Shown here: positions 26,023 to 36,159 of the stretch, one piece after another
Layout of the letters: each line of letters starts with the position of its first letter
Position numbering within the stretch: the stretch's first letter is position 1
The notes under the pieces: generated by a model
Told to the model about the DNA's origin: nothing
Database searches by the model: none
Seen by the model: the letters and a program-made list of their open reading frames with translations, nothing else
Position numbers and translations under genes: made by a program
DNA from: Microbacterium testaceum
Lineage (GTDB): Bacteria > Actinomycetota > Actinomycetes > Actinomycetales > Microbacteriaceae
Assembly (NCBI RefSeq): GCF_003075375.1
Contig: NZ_QDFT01000012.1
Location: 18,536-82,535, forward strand
DNA: 64,000 bases
Reading direction: 5' to 3'

Positions 26023-26051
26023 GAGCCCGTCCCCCTCGTGGGGGCGGGTTC
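26023..26051 (+). terminator. Hairpin after rskA
   Basis: A 12-bp stem with two wobble pairs (26023-26034 with 26040-26051) and a 5-nt loop; weak T content after it. Confidence 0.55.
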
Positions 26052-26080
26052 GCTGCGGCCCGGCCGCCGGGGGCGACGTT

Positions 26081-26086
26081 TAGCCT
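26081..26086 (+). promoter_or_regulatory. -10 element of leaderless gene at 26093
   Basis: TAGCCT ends 6 bp before the ATG. Confidence 0.55.
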
Positions 26087-26092
26087 GGAACG

Positions 26093-26731
26093 ATGAGCGA
26101 TTCGTCCCGTGAGTTCCACAAGCCGGTCCGGCGTCCGGCCGAGCTCTTCGACCGACTCTTCTCGGCCGAGGATCCGGCGGAGGTCTCGCGCGTGGCTCAC
26201 AGCACGGCCCAGGCCCTGCTGTCGCGCGTGCGGGCAGATCCGAGCGTCGACGTCGTCGAGCGACTGGTCGCGTTCACCGACGACCACGGCATCGATGACA
26301 TCGCCGAACTCTGGTCGCGGTCGCCCGCTCGCTCCCTGCCCGGCGCGCTCTGGCGGCTCTACCTGCTGCAGCTGATGATCCACGACGACGCCGCGACGGC
26401 CGCTCTGCTGTACGAGCGCGGGCGCGTCGAGATGGCGACGGTCGACGCCGTCGTGGCGGGTGCTCCCGCACCCGCGGGCCCCGAAGAACTCGTGCAGCTG
26501 ATCGACACGATCCTCCGCGGCCTCTTCGAGGGCGACTTCGCCGTCGCGCTGGATCGTGCGGCCGCGTTCTGCCGAGTCCAGGCGGCGGGGTCGACGCATC
26601 TCGCGGACGACTATGAGAACACCGAGTCCGAGCGCGCCAGCGCGCTGACCACGCGGGCGCTGCGACTGGCCACCTACGCAGAAGACCTGGCGGCATCCGC
26701 GGCCCTCTGGCGGCGCGACGCGCTGACGTGA
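26093..26731 (+). CDS. Conserved actinobacterial protein, unknown function
   Basis: 212 residues, soluble, predicted almost entirely helical, with no signal peptide. Features include ARSLPGALWRLYLLQLMIHDD (about 80-100) and a single Cys (FCRV). I recognise no catalytic motif. Proteins of this size and type are sometimes annotated as RNA polymerase beta subunit in this group, which the sequence does not support. It starts at ATG 26093 directly after a TAGCCT -10, so it is transcribed on its own. Confidence 0.7.
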   Translation: MSDSSREFHKPVRRPAELFDRLFSAEDPAEVSRVAHSTAQALLSRVRADPSVDVVERLVAFTDDHGIDDIAELWSRSPARSLPGALWRLYLLQLMIHDDAATAALLYERGRVEMATVDAVVAGAPAPAGPEELVQLIDTILRGLFEGDFAVALDRAAAFCRVQAAGSTHLADDYENTESERASALTTRALRLATYAEDLAASAALWRRDALT

Positions 26732-26926
26732 GAAGAGCCCGGAAAAGATAAGTGCCGGACCGCAGAACGCCTCTCGGCGCAAGGCCGCTCATAGCGGCAG
26801 AAGATGGAGCCCGGGGTTACTGCGGCCCGGCTGTAGAAGTGTAACAAGGGCCCCGCGCGAACATTCCCTCGGACGGCCCCGTTGACAAGACCCGGGCGTG
26901 TCGGGTCGACGACATAGGCTCGCAGC
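26732..26926. other. Structured 195-bp intergenic region
   Basis: No plausible gene. It holds a GCCGCT-CAT-AGCGGC hairpin (26783-26797), GTTAC and GTAAC arms about 20 bp apart (near 26816-26845), TTGACA (26882-26887) and GACCCG/CGGGTC arms (about 26889-26908) just before the TAGGCT of the next gene. The spacing of TTGACA to TAGGCT (27 bp) is too long for one promoter. It may be a leader or a small RNA, but nothing can be assigned. Confidence 0.35.
26915..26920 (+). promoter_or_regulatory. -10 element of leaderless aminotransferase gene
   Basis: TAGGCT ends 6 bp before ATG 26927. Confidence 0.55.
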
Positions 26927-27811
26927 ATGGCTTGGCGCAGTGCTCTTCTGATCGACCCCGTGGCATCCGATGATCCTCGAGAGGACTTCGCCGAGACGTT
27001 CCGCTTCTTCGATCCGGACGAGCCCGCGCTGCGGGTCGGTGACCTCAGCGCGCAGCGCGGTGACGGGATCTTCGAGTCGCTCGGTGTGATCGACGGTCAC
27101 CCGCAAGAGGTCGGTCCCCATCTCGAGCGGCTCGCGCACTCCGCCGGGTTGTGCGATCTGCCGGCTCCGCATCTCGGACAGTGGCGGTCCGCGATCGCCC
27201 GGGTCGCCGCGCACGCGGGAGCGGGCGAGAACGTCATGAAACTGCTGCTCAGCAGGGGAGTGGAGGGCCAGCCGATCCCCACGGCGTGGATCACGCTGGC
27301 ATCCGCCCCCGACAACACCCGCTCGCGGCGGGACGGGGTCGACGTCGTCACCCTCGACCGCGGGCACGCGCTCGACGTCCCGGCGCGCGCTCCCTGGCTG
27401 CAGCTCGGGGCCAAGACGCTGTCGTACGCCGTCAACATGGCGGCGATCCGCGAAGCCCACCGGCGCGGCGCCGACGACGCGGTGTTCGTCTCCAGCGACG
27501 GGTTCGTGCTCGAGGCGCCCACCGCGACGGTGCTGCTGCGCCTGGGCGACCGGTTCGTCACGCCCGAGCCGAGCGCGGGCATCCTGCACGGCACGACGCA
27601 GATCAGCGTGTTCTCGTACCTCGGGCGGCGCGGTGTCGAGACCGCATACGAGACCGTTCCGACGGCGACCCTCGTCGACGCGGATGCCGCGTGGTTGCTG
27701 TCGAGCGTGCGCCTGGCCGCGCCGATCGCCGCGGTCGACGGCGTCGCGAAAGCCATCGACCGGGCGTTGACGGACGAGCTCAACGCCTATCTGCTCTCGC
27801 CGCGCGACTGA
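26927..27811 (+). CDS. pabC: Class IV PLP-dependent aminotransferase, probable aminodeoxychorismate lyase
   Basis: 294 residues of the fold-type IV PLP family. The Schiff-base Lys is K163 in GAKTLSYAVNM; DGIFESLGVIDG (N-terminal) and DDAVFVSSDGFVLEAPTATVLL (E next to the PLP ring) are typical, as is ILHGTTQISV. PabC releases pyruvate from aminodeoxychorismate to give 4-aminobenzoate for folate. The family also contains branched-chain and D-amino-acid aminotransferases; the lyase assignment is the most likely for an actinobacterial gene of this length but is not certain. Confidence 0.82.
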   Translation: MAWRSALLIDPVASDDPREDFAETFRFFDPDEPALRVGDLSAQRGDGIFESLGVIDGHPQEVGPHLERLAHSAGLCDLPAPHLGQWRSAIARVAAHAGAGENVMKLLLSRGVEGQPIPTAWITLASAPDNTRSRRDGVDVVTLDRGHALDVPARAPWLQLGAKTLSYAVNMAAIREAHRRGADDAVFVSSDGFVLEAPTATVLLRLGDRFVTPEPSAGILHGTTQISVFSYLGRRGVETAYETVPTATLVDADAAWLLSSVRLAAPIAAVDGVAKAIDRALTDELNAYLLSPRD

Positions 27812-27832
27812 GCGGGGCCCACGCGGGAACGA

Positions 27833-27860
27833 CGAAGGCCCCGCCGGAGCGGGGCCTTCG
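27833..27860. terminator. Bidirectional terminator between pabC-like gene and pstB
   Basis: A 12-bp perfect stem (27833-27844 with 27849-27860) with a CGGA loop lies between two convergent stops, 21 and 12 bp away. T-runs are short. Confidence 0.8.
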
Positions 27861-27872
27861 CGGGGTGTGTGC

Positions 27873-28652
<780 letters not shown>

Positions 28653-28672
28653 GAAGAGGTGCCTTTCTGGGG

Positions 28673-29755
28673 TCAGCGCGCCTTGGGCGCGAACACCGCC
28701 GCCACGATCCGGGCGATCAGGTTGAAGATGACGACGAGGACGACGAGCAGGAACGCCGCGCCCCAGGCCTGGGCCTGAGATGCGTCGATGTCCTGGCCGG
28801 GGAAGCTGTACGCGGTGTAGGCCATGACGGGGAGGGTCTGCATCGGACCCTCGAACGGGTTGGCGTTGAAGTTGTCGGTGAAGCTCGCCGCGATGAAGAT
28901 CGGGGCGGTCTCGCCGACGACGCGCGCCACGGCGAGAACCACACCGGTGATGATGCCGCTGGCCGCCGTGCGCAGCACGACCTTGATGATCGTCGCCGAG
29001 CGGGGCACGCCCAGGGCGAGCGAGGCCTCGCGCAGGTCGGCCGGGACCAGGCGCAGCATCTCTTCGGTGGAGCGGATCACGATCGGGATCATCAGCACGC
29101 ACAGGGCGATGGATGCCGAGAACCCGCTGAACGCCTTCGGTCCGACGACCAGGCTGAACAGCGAGAACGCGAACAGACCGGCGACGATCGAGGGGATGCC
29201 CGTCATGACGTCGACGAGGAACGTGATCGCGCGGCGCAGCGGGTTGTTGGGCTGAGCGTACTCGACCAGGTAGACGGCGGCCAGGATGCCGATGGGAACC
29301 GAGATGAGCGCCGCGATACCCGTGATGATGAGCGTGCCCGCGACGGCCTGCCAGGCGCCGGGGGTCGCGACGACCTCGAGGGTGTTCGGGTCGAACTGCG
29401 TGCCGCCGACCTGCGTGATGAACTGCAGGTTCACGACCGCGAGGCCCTTGGACACCACGGTGTACAGCGTCGAGATGAGCGGGGCCACCGCGAGCAGGAA
29501 CGCCGCGGTGACGAGCCCGCGCACGACACGGTCGACGGCCTTGCGGCGGTTCTCGACGATCGAAGAGCCGACGCCGATCGCGATCAGGTAGACGATCGCC
29601 GTGAGGATGAGCCAGGTGGCGAGGTTGAAACCGCCCATGAGCAGCTGGACGCCGGCGATGACGACCGCGACGCCCGCGAGCAGCATCGGCTCGATGAAGC
29701 GGGGGAGCTGCCCGCTGGTGAGGGCGAGGGGGGCGGAGGGAGCGGTGACGGTCAT
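28673..29755 (-). CDS. pstA: Phosphate ABC transporter permease PstA
   Basis: 360 residues, longer than the usual 280-300. The extra N-terminal part holds two additional hydrophobic helices (about 18-42 and 46-66) before the canonical six-helix permease domain. The ABC-permease EAA-type loop is visible ([20 protein letters not shown]). The ATG overlaps the pstC stop (ATGA). With PstC it forms the membrane channel. Confidence 0.96.
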   Translation of the reverse strand: MTVTAPSAPLALTSGQLPRFIEPMLLAGVAVVIAGVQLLMGGFNLATWLILTAIVYLIAIGVGSSIVENRRKAVDRVVRGLVTAAFLLAVAPLISTLYTVVSKGLAVVNLQFITQVGGTQFDPNTLEVVATPGAWQAVAGTLIITGIAALISVPIGILAAVYLVEYAQPNNPLRRAITFLVDVMTGIPSIVAGLFAFSLFSLVVGPKAFSGFSASIALCVLMIPIVIRSTEEMLRLVPADLREASLALGVPRSATIIKVVLRTAASGIITGVVLAVARVVGETAPIFIAASFTDNFNANPFEGPMQTLPVMAYTAYSFPGQDIDASQAQAWGAAFLLVVLVVIFNLIARIVAAVFAPKAR

Positions 29756-30771
29756 GAGCGCTTGCCCTTCTTGCGGCCCTTCGCACCGGGGCCGGTGGCT
29801 CCGATGATGTAGCGGGCGAACATGTTGACCGCCAGCGAGATGACGAACAGCATCAGACCGGTGCCGATGAGCGCCGAGCGCTGCAGGTCGGTCGCGATGG
29901 GGAAGTTCAGCGCGATGTTCGCCGCGATCGTCTGCGAGTTGTAGCCGTCGGTGAGCAGCAGCACCGAGTAGATGAGGCTGGGCGAGATAATGAGCGCGAT
30001 CGCCATGGTCTCGCCGAGGGCGCGGCCGAGGCCCAGCAGGGTGGCCGAGACCATGCCGCTGCGGGCGTACGGGAAGACCGACAGGCGGATCATCTCCCAT
30101 CGCGTGGCGCCGAGGGCCAGGGCGGCTTCTTCGTGCAGGCGCGGGGTCTGCAGGAAGATCTCGCGGGTGATCGAGGTGACGATCGGCAGGATCATGACGG
30201 CGAGCACCACTCCACCGGTGAGCATGGTGGACCCCGTGCTCGAGACCGGGCCCTGGAAGAGCGGGATCCAGCCCAGGTACTGGTTGAGGAACTCGCCGAC
30301 GGGCAGCAGCAGCGGGCGCATGACGATGATGCCCCACAGGCCGAAGACGATCGACGGCACCGCGGCGAGCAGGTCGACGATGTAGCCCAGCGCGCCGGCG
30401 ATGCGGCGGGGGGCGTAGTGCGAGATGAACAGCGCGATGCCGATGGCGACCGGCGTTCCGATGATCATCGCGATGAGGGCCGCCCAGACGCTGCCGAAGA
30501 GCAGGGGTCCGACGTACTCCCAGAAGTTGGACCACGAGCCGTTCTGGTAGCCGGCGAGGTCGCCCTCGGTCCAGTTGCCCGTGATGGCGGGCAGACCGCG
30601 GATGATCAGGAAGATCGCCACACCGGCGAGGATGATCATGATCGACACGGCGGCCGTGGTCGACAGTCCGAGGAAGACGGTGTCGCCGACGCGTCGCTTG
30701 CCGACGATCGTCGTGCGGGGCGGGGTCGGTGAGGACGGGGCGGTCTCTGTGTCAGCGACGGTGTCAGTCAC
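29752..30771 (-). CDS. pstC: Phosphate ABC transporter permease PstC
   Basis: 339 residues from GTG 30771, with six membrane helices and the permease loop [19 protein letters not shown]. In-frame GTGs at 30783 and 30792 are alternatives (up to 346 residues). The strong ribosome site GAGGAG upstream serves instead an ATG in another frame (30799), whose short frame ends across GTGACTGA at 30771, so initiation at 30771 by coupling is plausible. First gene of the CAB part, separated from pstS by a hairpin. Confidence 0.92.
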   Translation of the reverse strand: MTDTVADTETAPSSPTPPRTTIVGKRRVGDTVFLGLSTTAAVSIMIILAGVAIFLIIRGLPAITGNWTEGDLAGYQNGSWSNFWEYVGPLLFGSVWAALIAMIIGTPVAIGIALFISHYAPRRIAGALGYIVDLLAAVPSIVFGLWGIIVMRPLLLPVGEFLNQYLGWIPLFQGPVSSTGSTMLTGGVVLAVMILPIVTSITREIFLQTPRLHEEAALALGATRWEMIRLSVFPYARSGMVSATLLGLGRALGETMAIALIISPSLIYSVLLLTDGYNSQTIAANIALNFPIATDLQRSALIGTGLMLFVISLAVNMFARYIIGATGPGAKGRKKGKRS

Positions 30772-30799
30772 GGGGGACCTCACGCTCGGCACGGGTCAT
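30764..30799 (-). CDS. 11-codon upstream ORF before pstC (possible leader peptide)
   Basis: ATG 30799 is 5 bp after GAGGAG and opens an 11-residue frame, [11 protein letters not shown], whose TGA overlaps a GTG in the pstC frame. It is the only start with a good ribosome site in front of pstC. It could couple translation to pstC or be a chance feature. Confidence 0.35.
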   Translation of the reverse strand: MTRAEREVPRD

Positions 30800-30878
30800 G
30801 GGTTCTCCTCGGTCGGGTGTTCTGTGAGGATGTCGGCTCAGCGGAGCGTTCGACGCGGGTCGACCGTTCCGATCAGCC

Positions 30879-30913
30879 CGGCCCGACCCGCACGAGAAGC
30901 GCGAGTCGGGCCG
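30879..30913 (-). terminator. Hairpin between pstS and pstC (attenuator)
   Basis: A 9-bp perfect stem (30879-30887 with 30905-30913) 15 bp after the pstS stop without a T-tract on the minus strand. It could stabilise the pstS mRNA 3' end and lower pstCAB expression relative to the binding protein. Confidence 0.5.
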
Positions 30914-30928
30914 AGTCCGAAGAGATGT

Positions 30929-32056
30929 TTACTTGATGGCCGAGAGGGTCTCGGCGGCGGCCTCGAGGACCGAGTCGGGCAGCGGGGCCGAGCCGGCGTT
31001 CTTGGCCGCGACCTGCTGGCCGAGGGTGCTGGTGACGAAGCCGAGGTACGACTTGGTCAGCTCGGCCTGCGCGGAGTCCTTGAACGTGGTGCAGGTGATC
31101 GCGTAGGACACGAGCGGGATCGGGTAGGTCTCGGCGGTCAGCTTCGAGTAGTCGAACTTCTTCGACAGGTCGCCCGCGACACCGTTGCTGGCGTCGACGG
31201 CCGCGGCCTCGAAGGTCGCCGTGACGGCCTCGGGGCTGTACGCGACGGCGGTGCCGTCCTGGATGACCGCGGCGGCGTTCAGGTCGCCGATGGCCGAGTG
31301 GTCGGCGTAGCCGATGGTGCCGGTGCCGGCCTTGACGGCCTCGACGACACCGGAGCCGCCCTTCTGCTTCGAGACGTTGCCCTCGATGGGCCAGTCCTTG
31401 CCCGCGGGGGCGGTCCACACCGACGACTGCGTCGCGGCGAGGTAGTTGGTGAGGTTCTGCGTGGTGCCCGAGCCGTCCGAGCGCGCGACGGTCGTGATGG
31501 GACCGGCGGTCAGGGCGGTGCCGTTGTCGGCGGTGATGGCCGGGTCGGACCAGTCGGTGATCTGGAGCGCGAAGATCTTGGCGATCGTCTCGCCCGAGAG
31601 CTTCAGCTCGGTGACGCCGGGGATGTTGAAGATGATCGCGACGCCGTCGAGGTAGACGGGGATGTTGACGCCGCCCTCGGTGCACAGCGCAGCCGACTGC
31701 GTGGTCTGGTCGGCGTTCAGGGGGGCGTCCGAGCCGGCGAAGTCGTACGCGCCGCTGAGGAAGTTGGTGACGCCGCCGCCGGAGCCCTGCGACTTGTCGT
31801 AGTTGATCGTGACGCCCTTGGCCTGAGCGTTGTAGGCGCTGGTCCACGCGGCCTGCGCGTTGGACTGGGCGCTCGAGCCGCCCGCGGTGATCGTGCCCGA
31901 GAGGTTGGGGTCGATCGTGAACGCCACGTCGGAGGACGAGGGCGACGAGGACGAACCCGCGGCGTCGCCGGAGCCCGAGGGGCCGGCGCAGCCGGCGAGG
32001 GTCAGGGAGGCCACGGCGGCCACGGTGCCCAGCTGGGCGAGTCGGGAGAGCTTCAC
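30929..32056 (-). CDS. pstS: Phosphate-binding lipoprotein PstS
   Basis: 375 residues. A signal peptide with lipobox (TLAGC) and a Ser/Gly linker precede the PBP-II phosphate-binding fold, with TITAGGSSAQ, YDKSQGSGGGVTNF, FAGSDAPL and ARSDGSGTT as phosphate-contacting loops. GTG 32056 is preferred over ATG 32074 because AAGGA lies 8 bp before it and nothing precedes the ATG. A GTTCACC direct repeat lies about 92 bp upstream, marking it as a member of the phosphate-starvation regulon. Confidence 0.95.
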   Translation of the reverse strand: MKLSRLAQLGTVAAVASLTLAGCAGPSGSGDAAGSSSSPSSSDVAFTIDPNLSGTITAGGSSAQSNAQAAWTSAYNAQAKGVTINYDKSQGSGGGVTNFLSGAYDFAGSDAPLNADQTTQSAALCTEGGVNIPVYLDGVAIIFNIPGVTELKLSGETIAKIFALQITDWSDPAITADNGTALTAGPITTVARSDGSGTTQNLTNYLAATQSSVWTAPAGKDWPIEGNVSKQKGGSGVVEAVKAGTGTIGYADHSAIGDLNAAAVIQDGTAVAYSPEAVTATFEAAAVDASNGVAGDLSKKFDYSKLTAETYPIPLVSYAITCTTFKDSAQAELTKSYLGFVTSTLGQQVAAKNAGSAPLPDSVLEAAAETLSAIK

Positions 32057-32122
32057 GATGTGAATCCTTCGCATGTTTGGGGACGGAACCCGGTGCAGGG
32101 TTCGACGGGAACGCTAAACAGC

Positions 32123-32136
32123 GACTCTTAAGAGTC
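32123..32136. promoter_or_regulatory. Perfect 14-bp palindrome GACTCTTAAGAGTC
   Basis: It lies between the PHO box and the pstS start, 11 bp downstream of the box in the pstS direction and upstream of TTTAGC (a possible -10). A second regulator may act here. Confidence 0.45.
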
Positions 32137-32147
32137 TGCGTTGCACG

Positions 32148-32165
32148 GGTGAACGGAAGGTGAAC
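32148..32165 (-). promoter_or_regulatory. PHO box of pstS
   Basis: The minus strand reads GTTCACC-TTCC-GTTCACC, two perfect 7-bp units at 11-bp spacing, identical to the PhoP/RegX3-type PHO box of actinobacteria. It also lies about 37 bp upstream of the divergent NRPS promoter. Confidence 0.85.
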
Positions 32166-32201
32166 CGGGGCGGCCCGTCCGGGGTGTTTCCCTGGGAGTT
32201 G

Positions 32202-32207
32202 TACCCT
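32202..32207 (+). promoter_or_regulatory. -10 element of leaderless NRPS gene
   Basis: TACCCT, preceded by TTG, ends 7 bp before GTG 32215. Confidence 0.45.
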
Positions 32208-32214
32208 TCGTGCC

Positions 32215-35200
32215 GTGACGACCTCCGCCTCCGCCGCCCAGGCCCCGCTCGACCGGTTGGCCGCTGCGGCGCCCGCGCGCACGCTGATCGACATCCTCAC
32301 CGACGTCGCCGCACGGCATCCCGAGGCATCCGCCATCGACGACGGCTCGGGGGCGTTGAGCTACCGCGAGCTGCTCGCGCGGGTGTGGCGCACCGCCGCG
32401 ACGCTGCACGAGGCGGGCGTGCGACGCGGTGACCGCGTCGGGGTGCGCATGCCCTCGGGCTCGAAGGAGCTGTACGTGTCGATCCTCGCCGTGATGGCCG
32501 CGGGTGCGGCCTACGTGCCGGTCGACGCCGACGACCCCGACGAGCGCGCCCGTCTGGTCTTCGGCGAAGCGGGAGTGCGGGGCATCGTCGCCGGGGACGG
32601 CGAGTTCGTCGCGGCGGATCCGGATGCCGGACTCGTGCGCCTCTACGACGGCGACGCCCCGCACCCCGGGACGAACGCGCTGCCCGTGGTGGCTCCGCCG
32701 ACCGTCGACGACGACGCGTGGATCATCTTCACCTCGGGGTCGACGGGCGTTCCCAAGGGCGTCGCCGTGTCGCACCGCTCGGCGGCGGCCTTCGTGGAGG
32801 CCGAGGGACGCCTCTTCGTGCAGCGCGAGCCGCTCGGTCCGGGCGACCGCGTGCTCGCGGGGCTGTCGGTGGCGTTCGACGCCTCATGCGAAGAGATGTG
32901 GCTGGCGTGGGGACACGGCGCGTGCCTCGTCCCCGCTCCCCGTTCCCTGGTGCGTTCGGGCGAAGATCTGGCGCCGTGGCTGCTGCGCCAGGGCATCACC
33001 GTCGTCTCGACCGTGCCGACGCTCGCGGCCATGTGGCCCGCGGACTCGATCGAGAACGTGCGCCTGCTGATCTTCGGCGGAGAGGCCTGTCCGCCCGAAC
33101 TCGCCGCGCGTCTGGTGGCCGAGGGGCGCGAGGTGTGGAACACCTACGGTCCCACCGAGGCCACCGTGGTCGCCTGCGCCGCCCCCCTCGACGGCTCGCT
33201 GCCCGTGCGCATCGGCCTTCCCCTCGACGGGTGGGCGCTGGCGGTGGTGGATGCCGAGGGCCGGCCGGTCGCCGAGGGCGAGGTAGGCGAGCTCATCATC
33301 GGCGGCGTCGGCCTGGCGCGCTACCTCGACCCCGCGAAGGACGCGGAGAAGTACGCGCCGATGCCGACGCTCGGCTGGGAACGCGCCTACCGCTCGGGCG
33401 ATCTCGTGCGCTTCGAGTCGGCGGGACTGGTCTTCCAGGGGCGCGCCGACGACCAGGTCAAGGTCGGCGGCCGTCGCATCGAGCTCGGCGAGGTCGAGTC
33501 GGCCCTGCAGGACCTCGACCACGTGAGCGCCGCGACCGTCGCGGTGCGCACGACCGAGGCGGGCGTGCCCGTGCTGGTCGGCTACCTCGTCATGGACGAC
33601 GGCGCCGAGCTCGACCGCGCGGCCGCGCGCGCGGCGCTGGCCGAGCGGCTGCCCGCCGCGACCATCCCGCTGCTCGGCGTCGTCGACGCCCTGCCGGTGC
33701 GCACCTCGGGCAAGGTCGACCGCGCGGCGCTGCCCTGGCCCCTGCCCGGGGTGGACGCCCCCGTCGCGACCGACTTCTCGGCGGACGAGGCGTGGCTCGC
33801 CGAGCAGTGGCAGGCCGTGCTGGGGCTCGCCGTCACCGACCGCAAGGCGGACTTCTTCGACCTCGGAGGCGGCTCCCTGGCGGCGGCGCAGCTGGTCTCG
33901 CGCATCCGCGCGCGCGTGCCGGAGTTCTCGGTCGCCGACATCTACGACGTTCCTCGGCTGGGCGCGATGGCCAAGGCCCTCGGTCCGCTGCTGCACGACG
34001 AGACCCCGTCGACGTTCCATCGGCCCGCTCCCACGCCGCGGTCGACGCAGTGGGTGCAGACGCTGGTGGGGGCGCCGCTGTTCATCCTCTCGGGCATTCG
34101 GTGGCTGCTGTACCTGCTGACCGCGTCGGCGATCCTGCAGCTCGCGCCGGGGTTCGACGTGCTGCCGGGCGTGCCGTGGCCCGTGCTCGTCGTGGGGCTG
34201 CTGATCTTCGCGACGCCGTTCGGCCGCATGGCGATCGCCGTGGCATCCGCTCGCCTTCTGCTCGCGGGGGTACGGGCGGGGGACTATCCACGTGGAGGGT
34301 GGGTCCACCTCCGGCTGTGGCTGGCCGAGCAGATCGCGGATCAAGTGGATGCCGTGGGCCTGGCCGGTGCGCCCTGGGTGTCGTACTACGCGCGGGCGCT
34401 GGGCGCGCGCATCGGGCGCAACGTCGACCTGCACGCCCTTCCGCCCGTCACGGGACTCCTCGTCATCGGCGACGGGGCGTCGATCGAGCCCGAGGTCGAT
34501 CTGACCGGGTACTGGATCGACGGAGACCTGGTGCGCATCGGCGAGGTGCGCATCGGCAAGGGGGCGACCATCGGCGCCCGTTCGACCCTGGCGCCCGGCA
34601 CGCGGATCGGCCGTCGCGCCGAGATCGCGCCCGGGTCGGCCGTCTTCGGCCGCGTCAAGGCCGACCAGTCGTGGGCCGGTTCTCCGGCCGTGCGCGTGGG
34701 CGGCACCGCCAAGGACTGGCCGGCCGAACGTCCGGCGGCGCCCACCCGTTGGCTGTGGGCCTACGCGGCCTCGGCCGTCGTCCTGGCCCTCCTGCCCCTG
34801 GCGTCCTTCACCGTCGGCGGTCTCGTGCTCGCGCAGGGGATACGCGGAAGCGGCACGCTGGCGGCCGCGGCGGGCGCGGCCTTCGCGTGGCTCGTGCCGG
34901 CGGTCGCGGTCACGGGCCTGGTGTTCGCGGCATCCGTGGTCCTGCTCGTGCGGGTGCTCTCGATCGGCCTGGCCGAGGGGACGCACCCCGTGCGCAGCCG
35001 GGTGGCCTGGCAGGCGTGGACCATCGAGCGTCTGCTGGATGCCGCACGCACCATTCTGTTCCCGCTGTACTCCTCGCTCTTCACTCCCGTCTGGCTGCGG
35101 ATGCTCGGGGCCCGGGTGGGGCGCGACGTCGAGGCCTCGACGGTCCTGCTCATCCCCTCGATGGCCCGCATCGAGGACGGGGCCTTCCTGGCCGACGACA

Positions 35201-36159
35201 CGATGGTCGCGTCCTACGAACTGCACGCCGGGTGGCTGCGACTCGGTCCGGTGCGCATCGGCAAACGCGCCTTCCTCGGCAATTCGGGGATGGCGGCCCC
35301 CGGTCACCGCGTCCCGCGCGACGGCCTGGTCGCGGTGCTGTCGGCTGCTCCCGCCAAGGCCAAGGCGGGCTCGTCGTGGTTGGGCTCTCCGGCCGTCCGC
35401 CTGCGACGCCAGTCCGCCGAGGGCGACGAATCGCGCACGTACCGCCCCACCGCCGCCCTGCGGTTCGCGCGGACGCTGTGGGAGCTCGGTCGTTTCGTCC
35501 CGGTCGTGGTGACGTGCGGGATCGGGCTGGGCGTGCTGCTGACCCTGGCCGCGCTGTGGGAGGGACTCGGGCCGGTGTGGGCGCTGCTGCTGTCGGGCAT
35601 CGTGCTGCTGGCCGCGGGCGCCGTCGCCGCCGGGGTGTCGACGGCCGCGAAATGGACGATCGTGGGGGTGATCCGCGCGGGTGAGCAGCCCCTGTGGTCG
35701 AGCTTCGTGTGGCGGACCGAGGTGTCCGACACGTTCACCGAGATGGTCGCGGCGCCCTGGTTCGCCCGCGCGGCGGCCGGGACCCCCGCCCTGGCGGTGT
35801 GGCTGCGCAGCCTCGGCGCGACGATCGGTCGGGGAGTGTGGTGCGACAGCTACTGGCTGCCCGAGCCCGATCTCGTCACGCTCGGCGACGCGTCCACGGT
35901 CAATCGGGGTTGCGTCGTGCAGACGCACCTCTTCCATGATCGAATCATGAGCATGGACACGGTCGAGCTCGAACCGGGCGCCACGCTCGGCCCCCACAGC
36001 GTGGTGCTGCCGGCATCCACCCTCGGAGCGCACGCGACCGTGGGACCCGCGTCGCTCGTGATGCGCGGCGAGACCGTACCGGTCGGTTCGCGCTGGAGCG
36101 GCAATCCCATCGGCCCGTGGCGTGCCGTCAAGGTCCGCGCCTACCAGTCGACGACGTGA
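32215..36159 (+). CDS. Pls/PosA-family non-ribosomal peptide synthetase
   Basis: 1314 residues. The adenylation domain (about 15-515) has FTSGSTGVPKG, NTYGPTEATV, YRSGDLVRF and the catalytic Lys region VRTSGKVDR. The carrier domain has phosphopantetheine Ser554 in LGGGS. The remainder, about 750 residues, has several membrane helices (starting near 622) and three hexapeptide-repeat (left-handed beta-helix) modules around 745-830, 960-1055 and 1190-1290. There is no standard condensation or thioesterase domain. This is the layout of epsilon-poly-L-lysine synthetase relatives, which make isopeptide-linked amino-acid homopolymers; the residue used here is unknown. It overlaps an M1 peptidase gene. 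Confidence 0.92.
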   Translation: MTTSASAAQAPLDRLAAAAPARTLIDILTDVAARHPEASAIDDGSGALSYRELLARVWRTAATLHEAGVRRGDRVGVRMPSGSKELYVSILAVMAAGAAYVPVDADDPDERARLVFGEAGVRGIVAGDGEFVAADPDAGLVRLYDGDAPHPGTNALPVVAPPTVDDDAWIIFTSGSTGVPKGVAVSHRSAAAFVEAEGRLFVQREPLGPGDRVLAGLSVAFDASCEEMWLAWGHGACLVPAPRSLVRSGEDLAPWLLRQGITVVSTVPTLAAMWPADSIENVRLLIFGGEACPPELAARLVAEGREVWNTYGPTEATVVACAAPLDGSLPVRIGLPLDGWALAVVDAEGRPVAEGEVGELIIGGVGLARYLDPAKDAEKYAPMPTLGWERAYRSGDLVRFESAGLVFQGRADDQVKVGGRRIELGEVESALQDLDHVSAATVAVRTTEAGVPVLVGYLVMDDGAELDRAAARAALAERLPAATIPLLGVVDALPVRTSGKVDRAALPWPLPGVDAPVATDFSADEAWLAEQWQAVLGLAVTDRKADFFDLGGGSLAAAQLVSRIRARVPEFSVADIYDVPRLGAMAKALGPLLHDETPSTFHRPAPTPRSTQWVQTLVGAPLFILSGIRWLLYLLTASAILQLAPGFDVLPGVPWPVLVVGLLIFATPFGRMAIAVASARLLLAGVRAGDYPRGGWVHLRLWLAEQIADQVDAVGLAGAPWVSYYARALGARIGRNVDLHALPPVTGLLVIGDGASIEPEVDLTGYWIDGDLVRIGEVRIGKGATIGARSTLAPGTRIGRRAEIAPGSAVFGRVKADQSWAGSPAVRVGGTAKDWPAERPAAPTRWLWAYAASAVVLALLPLASFTVGGLVLAQGIRGSGTLAAAAGAAFAWLVPAVAVTGLVFAASVVLLVRVLSIGLAEGTHPVRSRVAWQAWTIERLLDAARTILFPLYSSLFTPVWLRMLGARVGRDVEASTVLLIPSMARIEDGAFLADDTMVASYELHAGWLRLGPVRIGKRAFLGNSGMAAPGHRVPRDGLVAVLSAAPAKAKAGSSWLGSPAVRLRRQSAEGDESRTYRPTAALRFARTLWELGRFVPVVVTCGIGLGVLLTLAALWEGLGPVWALLLSGIVLLAAGAVAAGVSTAAKWTIVGVIRAGEQPLWSSFVWRTEVSDTFTEMVAAPWFARAAAGTPALAVWLRSLGATIGRGVWCDSYWLPEPDLVTLGDASTVNRGCVVQTHLFHDRIMSMDTVELEPGATLGPHSVVLPASTLGAHATVGPASLVMRGETVPVGSRWSGNPIGPWRAVKVRAYQSTT

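Noticed and set aside
26093..26731. RNA polymerase beta-subunit annotation for the 212-residue protein
   Set aside because: No RNA polymerase motif is present and the length is far too short.
26674..26928. 84-codon minus-strand frame in the structured intergenic region
   Set aside because: No ribosome site, no recognisable domain, and it overlaps the 3' end of one gene and the start of the next.
27835..27858. CRISPR-like or repeat signal from perfect inverted repeats between genes
   Set aside because: Single hairpins at convergent gene ends are terminators; no repeated spacer pattern exists in the window.
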